Shown here: piece after piece, positions 1-11,858 of the stretch
How the letters are laid out: each line of letters begins with the position of its first letter
Position numbering within the stretch: the stretch's first letter is position 1
Source of the DNA: an uncultured Microbulbifer sp.
GTDB taxonomy: Bacteria; Pseudomonadota; Gammaproteobacteria; Pseudomonadales; Cellvibrionaceae
Length of the DNA stretch: 52,159 nucleotides
Direction of reading: 5' to 3'
Assembly (NCBI RefSeq): GCF_947504145.1
Contig: NZ_CANNGQ010000008.1
Span: 1-52,159 of the forward strand
Notes under the pieces: model-generated
The model's database searches: none
What the model was told of the DNA's origin: nothing
The model's input: the letters and a program-made list of their open reading frames with translations, nothing else
Made by a program: the position numbers and the translations under genes

Positions 1-72
1 TCAGAAGTGAAACGCAGTATCGCCGATGGTAGTGTGGTGTTTCGCCATGTGAGAGTAGGTCATCGTCAGGCT
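1..72 (+). rRNA. rrf: 5S ribosomal RNA, 3' part only
   Basis: The sequence matches the 3' two thirds of bacterial 5S rRNA, including the AGAAGTGAAACGC and CGCCGATGGTAGTGTG stretches and the closing GAGAGTAGG segment. The 5' part lies outside the window, so this is the end of an rrn operon read towards the right. The exact 3' end is placed at about 71-73 by comparison with the E. coli gene. Confidence 0.95.
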
Positions 73-80
73 TCTATCCC

Positions 81-113
81 AAAAGGCCGTACAGGAATCT
101 GTACGGCCTTTTT
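81..113 (+). terminator. Intrinsic terminator of the rrn operon
   Basis: A perfect inverted repeat (AAAAGGCCGTAC and GTACGGCCTTTT around an 8-nt loop) is followed by a T run. It sits about 10 nt after the 5S end, where an rrn operon terminator is expected. Confidence 0.9.
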
Positions 114-209
114 CTTTGCGTGCGAAAAATCGAACTGTTTAATCGCGCGCTGCGATGCGGGGTTTTCTCTCCGAGATACACAATCCCCAGTGCAAACAAT
201 ACAAACAAA

Positions 210-241
210 AAAGCCCTGACCGCTCGCGCGATCAGGGCTTT
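210..241 (-). terminator. Intrinsic terminator after tRNA-Leu
   Basis: AAAGCCCTGA and TCAGGGCTTT form a 10-bp stem. On the minus strand the stem is followed by T residues, just downstream of the minus-strand tRNA-Leu. On the plus strand it also has an A/T flank, so it may act on both strands. Confidence 0.85.
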
Positions 242-247
242 CATGTT

Positions 248-334
248 TGGTACCAGAGGCCGGACTCGAACCGGCACACCCGTTAAGGCGGGGGATTTTG
301 AATCCCCTGTGTCTACCAATTTCACCACTCTGGC
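248..334 (-). tRNA. leuX-like: tRNA-Leu (anticodon CAA)
   Basis: An 87-nt cloverleaf reads on the minus strand. The acceptor stem is GCCAGAG/CTCTGGT, followed by A73 and an encoded CCA. The anticodon arm is GGGGA-TTCAAAA-TCCCC, giving anticodon CAA. A long variable arm and the T-arm GGTTCGAGTCC are present, as in class II tRNAs. This species reads UUG codons. It stands alone between two terminators, opposite in direction to the rrn operon. Confidence 0.95.
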
Positions 335-474
335 AGTTTCTCGAACAGATTTTGCTATCTGCCCGGAAAGGACGATGATTATAGCGATGGGCCGATTTGG
401 GTCAACCAGATTTGGCTGAGAGAGTGCTTTCCGTTACTCTTCGCGGCCGATCAATAACCACCTAGACTGAACTC

Positions 475-2725
<2,251 letters not shown>

Positions 2726-2742
2726 ACCGGTCGGGTGGCGAT

Positions 2743-2770
2743 TTGTGCCACCTGTCTATCCCCGTATAAT
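2743..2770 (+). promoter_or_regulatory. Candidate sigma-70 promoter for secDF
   Basis: A perfect -10 hexamer TATAAT lies at 2765-2770 with TTGTGC at 2743-2748 and a 16-bp spacer, in the tgt-secD gap. Transcription would start about 110 nt before secD. The -35 matches consensus only in its first three bases. Confidence 0.45.
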
Positions 2771-2889
2771 CACCCCCCAATTCAACTCCACGCGCCTGTT
2801 GGCTTGTAATCACCGGGCTGCGTCCGCATATCGTCAGTTATCGAAAAAAATGTGCCCGTGGAGCGGGCCACTCCAACAATGAGAACAGC

Positions 2890-4758
2890 ATGAATCGCTT
2901 CCCCCTCTGGAAATATCTCCTGATCCTGATCATTACCGGGTTGGGGCTGTTGTACGCAGCGCCGAATCTGTATCCCCCCGACCCAGCAGTACAGGTGTCT
3001 GGTCAATCCAGCGCGTTACAAATCGATCAAAATGTGCTCAATGAAGTCCAGAAGTCATTGGACGACGCGGGTATCGCCTATTTCGGTGGTGAGGTACAAG
3101 ACAAGTCGGTGTTGATTCGCCTCAAGTCTATTGAAGAACAGTTGCCGGCCAAGCGCGCCATCCAGGAATCCCTGGGGCACAGCGACTACGTAGTGGCACT
3201 GAACCTGGCTCCCACCACGCCGGAGTGGCTACAAAGCATGGGTGCCAGCCCGATGAAGCTGGGTCTCGACCTCGCCGGTGGTGTGCACTTTCTGATGGAA
3301 GTGGATACCAACTCCATTGTGAAGACCAACATGGAAGGGTACGTCTCCGACGTGAAGTCCAAGCTGCGTGGTGCCAAAGCCCGTTACCGCAGTGTGGACC
3401 TGGAAGACGATCGGGAAATCGTTGCCAAATTTCGCGATGAGGAGCTGCGCAACCTGGGCATGCGTACCCTGCGCAAAGAGTTCCCCACCCTGCAGCTGAC
3501 AGAAGCGGGCGGTGGCAGCAATCTGGAGATTCGCGCGACCCTCGCCGAGCAGGAAATCAAACAGCTGGAAGACTATGCGGTTACCCAGAACCTCACCACC
3601 CTCAGAAACCGGGTGAATGAATTGGGGGTTGCCGAGCCCATCGTACAGCGCCAGGGGCGCAGCCGGATCGTGGTGGAACTGCCTGGGGTACAAGACACCG
3701 CCGAAGCCAAGCGCATCATCGGTAAGACCGCAAACCTCGAATACCGTATGGAAGCCAAGTCCGACACGCTGGTAACCAGTAAAGAGTACTTTGAATACCG
3801 CGATGAGCAGGAGCGGGCTGCCTACGGTGGTGCCTGGCTGGAACGCAAGATTATCATTTCCGGTGAGCGGGTGACCGATGCCCGGGTTGGTTACGACGAG
3901 AGTGGCTTCCCGCAGGTGAATATCACCCTGGATTCCCGCGGTGGCGAGATGATGCACCGCGCTACCTGGAAGAATGTCGGGCGCCGCATGGGCACCCTGT
4001 TCGTTGAGAGCCGCTTTACGCCTGAAAAGCAGATGGATGCGGAAGGCAACGAAATCATCGTCCAGAAACGTACCGACGATAAGAAGATCATTAGCCTGGC
4101 GACGGTACAGAGCCCGCTGGGCCGCCAGTTCCGCACCACAGGTCTGGGTAGCCCGGCAGAGGCTCAGGAGCTGGCACTGCTGCTTCGCTCCGGTGCCCTG
4201 GCGGCACCCATGTACTTTGTGGAAGAGCGGGTGATCGGCCCGTCTCTCGGTGCTGACAATATTGATGTTGGTGTGACGTCCGTGCAGATCGGCCTGCTGG
4301 CAGTGGTTATCTGTATGCTGCTCTTCTACCGGGTATTCGGCCTTGCGGCGAATATTGCACTGGCGGTTAACCTGGTTCTGCTGGTGGCGGTGATGTCCAT
4401 TCTCGGTGCCACTCTGACACTGCCAGGTATTGCCGGTATGGTGTTGACCATCGGTATGGCGGTGGATGCCAATGTGTTGATCTTCTCGCGAATACGGGAG
4501 GAGTTGCGCAACGGGTTACCCCCTCAGTCTGCGATTAACGCCGGCTTCGACAATGCCTACAGTGCAATTGTCGATGCCAACATTACTACCCTGATTGTTG
4601 CCGTGATTCTGTATGCCATCGGCTCTGGCCCGGTACAGGGGTTCGCGGTGACGCTGTCCATCGGCATTCTCACCTCCATGTTCAGCGCCATCATGGGCAC
4701 GCGGGCATTGATCAATTTGTTCTACGGCGGCCGCCGTGTTCAGAAACTGTGGATTTAA
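2890..4758 (+). CDS. secD: Protein translocase subunit SecD
   Basis: SecD is an inner-membrane RND-type partner of SecYEG that uses the proton gradient to pull exported proteins into the periplasm. The 622-residue product has an N-terminal membrane helix (about 7-25), a large periplasmic P1 domain containing the D1 motif LGLDLAGGVHFLMEVD (about 123-138), and five C-terminal membrane helices from about residue 455 with the family GMAVDANVLIFSRIREE segment (about 523-539). Length matches gammaproteobacterial SecD. secF follows after 10 bp, so they form one transcription unit. Confidence 0.97.
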   Translation: MNRFPLWKYLLILIITGLGLLYAAPNLYPPDPAVQVSGQSSALQIDQNVLNEVQKSLDDAGIAYFGGEVQDKSVLIRLKSIEEQLPAKRAIQESLGHSDYVVALNLAPTTPEWLQSMGASPMKLGLDLAGGVHFLMEVDTNSIVKTNMEGYVSDVKSKLRGAKARYRSVDLEDDREIVAKFRDEELRNLGMRTLRKEFPTLQLTEAGGGSNLEIRATLAEQEIKQLEDYAVTQNLTTLRNRVNELGVAEPIVQRQGRSRIVVELPGVQDTAEAKRIIGKTANLEYRMEAKSDTLVTSKEYFEYRDEQERAAYGGAWLERKIIISGERVTDARVGYDESGFPQVNITLDSRGGEMMHRATWKNVGRRMGTLFVESRFTPEKQMDAEGNEIIVQKRTDDKKIISLATVQSPLGRQFRTTGLGSPAEAQELALLLRSGALAAPMYFVEERVIGPSLGADNIDVGVTSVQIGLLAVVICMLLFYRVFGLAANIALAVNLVLLVAVMSILGATLTLPGIAGMVLTIGMAVDANVLIFSRIREELRNGLPPQSAINAGFDNAYSAIVDANITTLIVAVILYAIGSGPVQGFAVTLSIGILTSMFSAIMGTRALINLFYGGRRVQKLWI

Positions 4759-4768
4759 GGGGACGGTG

Positions 4769-5770
4769 ATGAGCAATACCAAAGAAGAAAACGGAAAAAT
4801 CACCGAGTACATGGGCAAGCGCGTGTACGATTTCATGCGCTGGCGCAAACTGGCCGCGGTGGTTTCGCTACTGTTAGTAGTCGCTTCCATTGTGGCTCTG
4901 GGAATGAATGGCCTGAAGTTGGGCCTCGATTTCACCGGCGGTACGCAGATCGAAGTGGGTTACGAGAATGCGCCGAAAATCGAAGATGTGCGTAGTCAGT
5001 TGGAACAGGCCGGGTTTGAAGGCGCTGCGGTGGTTCGCTTTGGTTCAGACAGCGAATTGTTGATCAAGCTGCCTCCGGAAGTTGCGGAAAAGCAGACCCA
5101 GCAGAACGCCCGCGACGCGGAAGCGACTGACTCGATTGGTGACAAGGTTGTCGGCGCGCTGCGCCAGCACTCCGATGGCCAAATCGACCTGCGCCGTGTG
5201 GAAATGGTCGGTCCGCAGATCGGTGAAGAGCTGCGCGACGACGGCGGTCTGGGGATGCTGTTCGCACTGGCGGTGGTGATGGCTTACGTGGCCCTGCGCT
5301 TCCAGTACAAGTTTGCGGTGGGTGCCGTGGTGGCGTTGATTCACGATGTGATTATCGTGCTCGGTTTTTTCGCGGTTTTTCGCCTGGATTTCGACCTTAC
5401 GGTACTGGCAGCAGTACTGGCGGTGATCGGTTACTCGATCAACGATACTATCGTGGTGTACGACCGGGTGCGGGAGAATTTTCGTAAGGTGCGACAAGCC
5501 GATCCCGCTGAAGTGATCAATATTTCCATGAGCCAGACGCTGAGCCGGACTTTCATGACCTCATTTACCACCTTGCTGGTACTCTGGGCACTGCAGTTCT
5601 TCGGTGGCGAGCTGATTCACAACTTCTCGCTGGCGCTGATCGTCGGTGTGGTTATCGGTACCTTCTCGTCCGTTTATGTGGCTGCCAATATCCTGATGGC
5701 TATGAATACCACTAAAGAAGACCTGATGCCGCCGGTGAAAGAAGGCGCGGAACTGGATGAAATGCCCTGA
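4769..5770 (+). CDS. secF: Protein translocase subunit SecF
   Basis: SecF pairs with SecD in the SecDF complex. The 333-residue product has a first membrane helix at about 26-46, the motif LGLDFTGGTQIEV (about 50-62), and five helices in the C-terminal half with YSINDTIVVYDRVREN typical of SecF. The ATG at 4769 is preceded by AGGGGAC. A longer upstream extension overlapping secD is possible but is not conserved in the family. The gene ends just before a strong terminator. Confidence 0.96.
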   Translation: MSNTKEENGKITEYMGKRVYDFMRWRKLAAVVSLLLVVASIVALGMNGLKLGLDFTGGTQIEVGYENAPKIEDVRSQLEQAGFEGAAVVRFGSDSELLIKLPPEVAEKQTQQNARDAEATDSIGDKVVGALRQHSDGQIDLRRVEMVGPQIGEELRDDGGLGMLFALAVVMAYVALRFQYKFAVGAVVALIHDVIIVLGFFAVFRLDFDLTVLAAVLAVIGYSINDTIVVYDRVRENFRKVRQADPAEVINISMSQTLSRTFMTSFTTLLVLWALQFFGGELIHNFSLALIVGVVIGTFSSVYVAANILMAMNTTKEDLMPPVKEGAELDEMP

Positions 5771-5780
5771 CGCGGTGTTT

Positions 5781-5833
5781 CAGACAGGCATAAAAAAGGC
5801 GGGAATCTTCCCGCCTTTTTTGTGCCTGTCTGA
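5781..5833. terminator. Strong bidirectional terminator after secF
   Basis: A long perfect palindrome has CAGACAGGCA arms outside and AAAAAAGGCGGGAA/TTCCCGCCTTTTTT arms inside, around a short loop. The A and T runs flank both sides, so it can stop transcription from secF and from the minus-strand small gene on its right. Confidence 0.92.
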
Positions 5834-5944
5834 TTCGTGCCCTGCCGATAGCGGCCGGTTTCCGGCGCAAATGCCTGTTGCAGAGCGGCAGTCGCCAAAT
5901 GGCTGGCGTGTCTGTGCGCTGGGCAATTCTGGGGCGGAAGACGT

Positions 5945-6142
5945 TCAGGCGCGGGGCTTTTTCCCGAGGGTGATGTGCTTGGGGCCGGAGGTGTTGGTCT
6001 GACCGCTGACACCTTTGGGTACCTGCTCGATTTCCCCGCCACTGGCGAGAAAGGCCTGAATCTGGGATTCGATCGCTTCGCGTGACTCGGTTGATACCGT
6101 TTCCTTGCCGCGTTTGCTCGCGCTGGATGCCTTTTTAGCCAC
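5945..6142 (-). CDS. Small lysine-rich protein of unknown function
   Basis: I do not recognise this gene with certainty. Starting from a GTG at 6142 it encodes 65 residues, rich in Lys and Ser at the N-terminus (AKKASSASKRGKE), with a central segment ending FLASGGEIEQVPKGVSG and a basic tail. The FLxxGGxIxxV pattern resembles the C-terminal segment of SutA-type RNA-polymerase-binding proteins of Pseudomonas, but this is a short motif and the match may be chance. The reading frame stays open upstream to 6202 without a better start. An alternative GTG lies 15 bp further upstream. The surrounding bases 5834-5944 and 6143-6401 show no other gene. Confidence 0.6.
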   Translation of the reverse strand: MAKKASSASKRGKETVSTESREAIESQIQAFLASGGEIEQVPKGVSGQTNTSGPKHITLGKKPRA

Positions 6143-6349
6143 TATTCTGTCCACTTTTATACATGAACGGTAGATATTACCGCAAGTTGTGCAAAAAATC
6201 ACCCGGTATCGATCAGAGCTTTGGCGGAGAGGGCAAAGCGCGGTTTATACGAGCGCAAGAGGGCAGCCTGCAGGCGTTGAGGTAAAGGGGGGGTGTCGAA
6301 AAGGCAAGGCAATTCAATCGGTTAGCTGGCACTCAGGGGGGGATAGCAA

Positions 6350-6374
6350 AGCGGCCTCCACAGGAGAGGCCGCT
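6350..6374 (-). terminator. Possible terminator after the secreted esterase gene
   Basis: AGCGGCCTC and GAGGCCGCT make a 9-bp GC-rich stem with a 7-nt loop, 28 bp beyond the stop codon of the minus-strand esterase gene. Only three T residues follow on the minus strand, so it may be a weak terminator or a 3'-end structure. Confidence 0.5.
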
Positions 6375-6401
6375 GTTCATTTTTCCACTGATGGTTGCTC
6401 G

Positions 6402-8378
6402 TCAGGGGCAGCTGCCCAGTGACCAACTGGTTCCATCTGTGCTGTGCAGGGTGTTCAGCCCCCAGGTCGAGCCCGGCATGGGCGTATCGGTTCCCTGGGC
6501 AAAATAGTCCGGTGCCATGGCGTTACCGGTGCTGTACGCCCGTCCCGCGGTCTTCTGGTAGTAGTTGTAGGTAGCGTGCTCGGTACAGCTTTCTCCGCCG
6601 CTACTGGAACCTGAGCCGGATCCCCCAGAGCTGGAGCTCGAACTGGAGCTGCCGCCACTGCTGCCGCTCCCACTCCCACTCCCACCTCCGCTGCCGCCAG
6701 AGCAACTCACCTGCGGGCCTGTACAGGAAGCGTCATCATCTTGCCACAGGCACTGGCCGCCACCTGCCGAGACTTCATTCAGACGAAACGCCGCGGTGCT
6801 GTATTCCAGGTAGCAGTTGGCGTAGTTGGTGTAGTCCAGACGGCCGGCAGAGATATGCTGGTCCAGGGTGGCTGTGACACCGGCATCGGCAACAAAGGCG
6901 ACTGTTTCAGTGCTGGAGAGGTCTGTCAGATCGGTAGCGGTTACCGTGGCACTCCCGGCACCACCGGGAAGGTTGCACTGCTCTGCGGAAAACGCAGTGC
7001 CCACAACCGAGGCGGGAACAGTGCCGTTGCTGAAGGCAACTTCCACTGTATCCAGATCCTGGTTCTGATCGACCACGGTACCGGTTACGCTGACACATTG
7101 GCCGTTCGCCTGAGCGCTCACCCCGCTCAGTTCCGGTGCGGCGGGCGGGGGTTCTGGGCCCACACGCTGGGTTTCGGTATAGGCCTCGCCCGCAGCGCCT
7201 TCATTGTCGGTGGCGGTTACGGTGACGGCATAAAGTCCATCGGCGAGGCTGGGGCTAGTCAGGGTAAAAAAACCACTGGCGTCGGTGCCTCCGCTCACCG
7301 AGTCTGTCGTACTGCCTGAAAATTCAGCGGTGACACTCTGCACGCTACCTTCAATGTCCGTGGCCGTGCCACTTACCAAAATCTGACTGCCGCTGGTGCT
7401 CACGGTAATATTGCTGAGCTCTGGGCCGCTATTGCGGTCTACCCGTTTGTTGTGCTCGATAAAGTAGTCGCCGAGGTAGCGGGCGTAGTTGACCCCCGCA
7501 CCGCTGACATAGCTACCGCTGGCGCCCTGGCCACCAGACCAGGAGTGGTCCACACCGTTGAGCCACAACATGGAAACACGCCCGTCCTGCCACAGGGTTT
7601 CGGTAGCGGTGCGGCTGCCCTCGCTAAAGGTATTGGTGCCCGGTAACTCATCTACGTTGTACACCCCCGCCATCCCTTCCGCGTTCTGGGTGTTGTAGCA
7701 GTCGTCCACGGTCGTATCGCTGGTGCCGTGGGCGATGGACGCAATCTGAGTATCAAAATTGCTGGCGTAACTGCCGGCATAACTATTACACCGGCTGGTG
7801 ACATTGGCGGTTTCGCAGCTGCCAATAGCGCCGTTGGAGCTGGTGCCGATACTCGGGCCGGCGCTGATGCCCATGCCCGCAAACACATCTGGGGCAATAC
7901 ACGCGGTGGTGTTGGCGAATGCGGCACCGGAGGAGAGGCCAGATATATAGACCTGGTCCGGGTCGATGCCGCGGTTGGCATCGCCACTCATCGTGTTGGC
8001 CAGGGTGATCAGGTTTTTGTAGTCGCCTGAGGTCCGGGACTTGGCGCCCTGCCAGTAGGACCAGCAGCTGAACCCCGCTTTATTCATGGCGTCGGGTACT
8101 GCGATCACCATGCCGTATTCCTCTGCTGCCGCTTCGAGGTTGGCGGTCAGGTAGGCATCGATGGATTGGGTGCAGCCGTGCAATACCACCAGCAGGGACT
8201 TGCCGTCGCCGATTGGAGAGCTGCTGTCGGGGGTATAAATATGGACTTTGTTGAAACCGCCGATGGACACGTTCTGTTGCCAGCTGCCGGCATGGGAGTG
8301 GGTTGCGCCAACTGCGAGTAGCGCGCTCAGGCTTGCGCCCAAGAGCTTGCTTGTCGAGGTCTTGATCATCGCTTTCAC
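6402..8378 (-). CDS. Secreted PHB-depolymerase-family esterase with Ser/Gly linker
   Basis: The 658-residue product is a predicted extracellular esterase of the PHB depolymerase/CE1-like alpha/beta hydrolase group. Residues 1-30 form a signal peptide ending THSHA. The catalytic domain (about 31-310) has VVLHGCTQS (oxyanion region, 64-72), the nucleophile elbow GLSSG with Ser149, and GVDHSWSGG near 280 with the likely catalytic His. Two immunoglobulin-like repeats follow (about 315-405 and 415-500). Next come a Cys-containing segment, a low-complexity Ser/Gly linker (about 565-605) and a C-terminal domain with CTEHATYNYY...AGRAYSTG, seen at the end of related depolymerases and probably substrate-binding. 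Substrate could be polyhydroxyalkanoate or an acylated polysaccharide; sequence alone does not decide. It is transcribed alone. Confidence 0.85.
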   Translation of the reverse strand: MKAMIKTSTSKLLGASLSALLAVGATHSHAGSWQQNVSIGGFNKVHIYTPDSSSPIGDGKSLLVVLHGCTQSIDAYLTANLEAAAEEYGMVIAVPDAMNKAGFSCWSYWQGAKSRTSGDYKNLITLANTMSGDANRGIDPDQVYISGLSSGAAFANTTACIAPDVFAGMGISAGPSIGTSSNGAIGSCETANVTSRCNSYAGSYASNFDTQIASIAHGTSDTTVDDCYNTQNAEGMAGVYNVDELPGTNTFSEGSRTATETLWQDGRVSMLWLNGVDHSWSGGQGASGSYVSGAGVNYARYLGDYFIEHNKRVDRNSGPELSNITVSTSGSQILVSGTATDIEGSVQSVTAEFSGSTTDSVSGGTDASGFFTLTSPSLADGLYAVTVTATDNEGAAGEAYTETQRVGPEPPPAAPELSGVSAQANGQCVSVTGTVVDQNQDLDTVEVAFSNGTVPASVVGTAFSAEQCNLPGGAGSATVTATDLTDLSSTETVAFVADAGVTATLDQHISAGRLDYTNYANCYLEYSTAAFRLNEVSAGGGQCLWQDDDASCTGPQVSCSGGSGGGSGSGSGSSGGSSSSSSSSGGSGSGSSSGGESCTEHATYNYYQKTAGRAYSTGNAMAPDYFAQGTDTPMPGSTWGLNTLHSTDGTSWSLGSCP

Positions 8379-8487
8379 CGTTATTTTTATAAGAAGCGAC
8401 CTCAGCCTAGCGAGGTGCTTGAACGGTGGGTATGCGACTAAGGTAGTAGGCAGTTGTTGGAGAAAAGGCGGGTGGGCACTGGCAAGG

Positions 8488-9180
8488 CTAGGGGCTGTTG
8501 TCGTCCGGTGCCTGTTCCAGCTCCGCGGAGGCCGGGACGCTCAGTGGCCAGCCGCCCAAGTCGCGCCAGCGATTCACGATGCCGCAGAACAGCTCGGCGG
8601 TTTTCTCCGCGTCGTATTCGGCGGAATGGGCGGCGTTGTTATCAAACGCGATGCCGGCAGTCTGGCAGGCCTTGGCGAGCACCGTCTGGCCATAGGCCAG
8701 GCCCGCCAGTGTGGCGGTATCCATACAGGAGAAGGGGTGGAAGGGGTTGCGTTTGAGTCCGCAGCGTTCCACGGCGGCATTGATAAAGCCGAGATCGAAG
8801 TGGGCGTTGTGCGCCACCATGATCGCGCGGGTACAACTGTGGGATTTGATCGCGCTGCGGATCTTGCGGAACATCTCCGGCAGCGCGATTTCTTCCGGCC
8901 AGGCATCGCGATCCGGGGATTCCAGGTCAACACCGATAAAATCCAGTGCCGTCTGCTCGATATTCGCGCCTTCAAAGGGCTCGATATGAAAACTGTGGGT
9001 CTCGTCCGCAAACAGGGTGCCGTCTTCATCCATGTTCAGGATGACCGCGGACACCTCCAGCAGAGCGTCGGTACGGGCGTTAAAGCCGGCCGTCTCGAGG
9101 TCCAGCACCACGGGGAGGAAGCCGCGGAATCGTTGAGCCAGTAGGCTTTTGGGGCCGGAGGGCGCTTCTGCTGGGTTCAC
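8488..9180 (-). CDS. rnt: Ribonuclease T
   Basis: RNase T is a DEDDh 3'-5' exonuclease that trims the 3' ends of tRNA, 5S and 23S rRNA and ends of DNA. The 230-residue product has Exo[11 protein letters not shown] (about 24-33), Exo[11 protein letters not shown] (about 123-131) and Exo[17 protein letters not shown] (about 185-198), giving the full catalytic set of acidic residues and His. The start is a GTG preceded by CAGGAT. It lies downstream of pyrC on the same strand with a 66-bp gap, so joint transcription with pyrC is likely, as in other gammaproteobacteria. Confidence 0.95.
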   Translation of the reverse strand: MNPAEAPSGPKSLLAQRFRGFLPVVLDLETAGFNARTDALLEVSAVILNMDEDGTLFADETHSFHIEPFEGANIEQTALDFIGVDLESPDRDAWPEEIALPEMFRKIRSAIKSHSCTRAIMVAHNAHFDLGFINAAVERCGLKRNPFHPFSCMDTATLAGLAYGQTVLAKACQTAGIAFDNNAAHSAEYDAEKTAELFCGIVNRWRDLGGWPLSVPASAELEQAPDDNSP

Positions 9181-9246
9181 GGAATATCCTGCTATCTGCG
9201 TATCGGTATTTGATCGGTAAAGGCAATGTTCGGGCTTGGCCCGGTA

Positions 9247-10284
9247 TCACGCAAGGCGCCAGTTCAGGGTTTCTCCCGCGGCCAGCGGAATCAGCGAGTC
9301 GGCTCCCATGGGCAGACCTGAGGGCAGCGTCCAGGGATCGCGGATCAGGGTAATGGTACCGGTGTTGCGTGGCAGGCCGTAAAAATCCGGGCCAAATTCG
9401 CTGGCAAACCCTTCTAGTTGCTCTAGTTTGCCCGCCTGCTCGAAGGCCTCGGCATAGAGCTCGATGGCGCTGAATGCGGTGTAGCACCCGGCACAGCCAC
9501 AGGCAGCTTCTTTTTTGCCCTGGATATGGGGTGCGGAGTCCGTGCCCAGGAAGAATTTCGGGCTGCCGCTGGTGGCCGCCTCAATCAGGGCGGTCTGGTG
9601 TGAGCTGCGCTTGAGAATCGGCAGGCAGTAGTAGTGAGGGCGGATGCCGCCCACCAGCATATGGTTGCGATTGTACAGCAGGTGATGGGCGGTGATGGTG
9701 GCGGCAACGCCCTCTCGCGCCTGGGAAACGAACTCTACCGCATGCGCCGTGGTGATATGTTCGAGTACGATTTTGAGTGTCGGGAAATCATCCACGACGG
9801 GGCCCAGGATATTTTCGATAAACACGCGCTCGCGGTCGAAAATGTCGATATCACTGGAGGTTACTTCACCGTGCAGGAGTAGCTTCATGCCACAGGACTG
9901 CATGGCTTCCAGCGCCGGGTAAATATTGGCGATGTCGGTCACACCGGAATCCGAGTTTGTGGTGGCACCCGCCGGATACAGTTTGGCGGCGACAACGCCA
10001 GCCGCGTGGGCCTGCTGAACGACTTCCGCGGTGGTGTTATCGGTCAGATAGATCACCATCAGGGGGGTGAAGTCACCGCCCTCGGGAACCTCTGATTCGA
10101 TGCGCCCTTTGTAGGCGAGGGCATCTTCGGCGTTGACCACCGGTGGCACCAGGTTGGGCATGATGATGGCGCGTCGGAACTGTTTGGCGGCATCGCCCAC
10201 GGTGCGAGCTAGCGCTGTTCCGTCGCGTAAATGAATGTGCCAGTCGTCAGGTGCGCGCAGGGTTATTTGCTGCTTGGAGTCCAC
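9247..10284 (-). CDS. pyrC: Dihydroorotase (class II, PyrC)
   Basis: PyrC cyclises carbamoyl-aspartate to dihydroorotate in pyrimidine synthesis. The 345-residue product matches the short E. coli-type dihydroorotase. [10 protein letters not shown] (about 13-22) gives two zinc-binding His. AAKLYPAG (about 98-105) carries the Lys that is carboxylated to bridge the zincs. LLHGEV and LEHITT contain further His ligands, and [10 protein letters not shown] the catalytic Asp. The start is GTG with GGAGGAGA upstream. It is divergent from argG. Confidence 0.96.
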   Translation of the reverse strand: MDSKQQITLRAPDDWHIHLRDGTALARTVGDAAKQFRRAIIMPNLVPPVVNAEDALAYKGRIESEVPEGGDFTPLMVIYLTDNTTAEVVQQAHAAGVVAAKLYPAGATTNSDSGVTDIANIYPALEAMQSCGMKLLLHGEVTSSDIDIFDRERVFIENILGPVVDDFPTLKIVLEHITTAHAVEFVSQAREGVAATITAHHLLYNRNHMLVGGIRPHYYCLPILKRSSHQTALIEAATSGSPKFFLGTDSAPHIQGKKEAACGCAGCYTAFSAIELYAEAFEQAGKLEQLEGFASEFGPDFYGLPRNTGTITLIRDPWTLPSGLPMGADSLIPLAAGETLNWRLA

Positions 10285-10637
10285 CGAATATCTCCTCCCG
10301 GATTGATCGCGGCGCCGATGCTACCCGAAGCGCCAATAAAATGCGAAAACTGCGGTGAATGCCTCATCGTTCGCCAGTTTGAATATAAAGTAGTCAGAGT
10401 CTGCTGGTTGCTTTTTGAGCGATATCTCGACTCGTTTTCTGGTGCTAGTCGTAGACGTTTCTAGACGCTACAATCGCGCCCCGAAAAAAGGCGGCCTACC
10501 CGCAGTTCCTGGGCACACATCCAAAAATAACTCCCCCAGACCGAAATTTTCACAGGTGCACCGTCCTGGTACGGCGGCAGTGTATCTGTAGTGACGGCAC
10601 TGCCCGCGCATGCGGGCCTACTATACAGAGGATAGTA
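10285..10637. other. Gene-free divergent region between pyrC and argG
   Basis: This 353-bp gap must hold the promoters of pyrC (minus) and argG (plus). A -10-like TACAAT at 10469-10474 faces argG, but no convincing -35 is visible, so I do not call a promoter. I see no RNA gene, terminator or clear operator. A half ARG-box-like TTTGAATAT near 10378 is too weak to assign. Confidence 0.5.
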
Positions 10638-11858
10638 ATGAGCAAGATCGATAAAGTGGTATTGGCGTATTCCGGTGGACTCGATACTTCGGTAATCGTG
10701 CGCTGGCTGCAGGATACCTACGGTTGCGAGGTCGTCACTTTCACCGCCGATATCGGCCAGGGCGAAGAGGTAGAGCCTGCGCGCGCCAAGGCAGAGGCCC
10801 TGGGTGTAAAAGAAATCTACATTGACGATCTGCGCGAAGAGTTCGTGCGCGATTTCGTATTCCCGATGTTCCGCGCCAACACTATTTACGAAGGGGAGTA
10901 CCTGCTGGGTACCTCCATCGCCCGCCCGCTGATCGCCAAGCGCCTGATCGAGATTGCCAATGAGACCGGCGCCGATGCCATTTCGCACGGTGCGACCGGC
11001 AAAGGTAATGATCAGGTGCGCTTCGAACTGGGCGCTTATGCACTGAAGCCGGGTATTCAAGTGATTGCTCCCTGGCGTGAGTGGGACCTGAACTCCCGCG
11101 AAAAGCTGATGGAGTACTGCGAGCAGCACAAGATCCCGGTGGACTTCTCCAACAAAAAGAAAAAGTCCCCTTACTCCATGGACGCCAATCTGTTGCACAT
11201 CTCCTACGAAGGCGGTGTGCTGGAAGAGCCCTGGGCGGAGGCCGAGGACGATATGTGGCGCTGGAGTGTCAGCCCGGAAGCGGCGCCGGACAAGGCCACT
11301 TACATCACGCTGGAGTACCAGAATGGCGACCCGGTTGCCATTGATGGCGAGCGCATGAGCCCCGCGACTCTGCTGGAAAAACTGAACAAGCTGGGTGGCG
11401 CCAACGGTATCGGCCGTCTCGACATTGTCGAGAACCGCTACGTCGGCATGAAATCCCGCGGCTGTTACGAAACGCCGGGGGGCACCATCCTGATGAAAGC
11501 GCACCGGGCGATCGAATCCATCACCCTGGATCGCGAAGTGGCACACCTGAAAGACGAGCTGATGCCACGCTACGCGAAACTGATTTACAACGGCTACTGG
11601 TGGTCCCCAGAGCGCGAAATGCTGCAGGCGGCGATCGATCAGTCCCAGTCTGTGGTGAACGGCGAAGTACGTCTGAAGCTATACAAAGGCAGCGTATCTG
11701 CCGTCGGTCGTCGCTCTGAAGATAGTCTGTTCGATGAAAAAATCGCCACCTTCGAAGACGATGCGGGCGCATACGATCAGAAAGATGCCGAAGGCTTTAT
11801 CAAACTGAATGCGCTGCGCCTGCGGATTGCCGCAGGGAAAGGCAGAGACTTGATCTAA
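10638..11858 (+). CDS. argG: Argininosuccinate synthase
   Basis: ArgG joins citrulline and aspartate with ATP to make argininosuccinate, the penultimate step of arginine synthesis in the cytoplasm. The 406-residue product has the P-loop-like AYSGGLDTS (about 9-17), [10 protein letters not shown], the [13 protein letters not shown] segment (about 117-129) and family-typical [10 protein letters not shown]. Length and N-terminus match the family. The ATG is preceded by AGAGGAT. Its last codons overlap an FNR-like palindrome that may serve the next operon. Confidence 0.97.
   Translation: MSKIDKVVLAYSGGLDTSVIVRWLQDTYGCEVVTFTADIGQGEEVEPARAKAEALGVKEIYIDDLREEFVRDFVFPMFRANTIYEGEYLLGTSIARPLIAKRLIEIANETGADAISHGATGKGNDQVRFELGAYALKPGIQVIAPWREWDLNSREKLMEYCEQHKIPVDFSNKKKKSPYSMDANLLHISYEGGVLEEPWAEAEDDMWRWSVSPEAAPDKATYITLEYQNGDPVAIDGERMSPATLLEKLNKLGGANGIGRLDIVENRYVGMKSRGCYETPGGTILMKAHRAIESITLDREVAHLKDELMPRYAKLIYNGYWWSPEREMLQAAIDQSQSVVNGEVRLKLYKGSVSAVGRRSEDSLFDEKIATFEDDAGAYDQKDAEGFIKLNALRLRIAAGKGRDLI

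Noticed and set aside
10461..11546. A 361-codon minus-strand frame opposite argG
   Set aside because: argG is certain on the plus strand; the antisense product has no recognisable domain or start signal.
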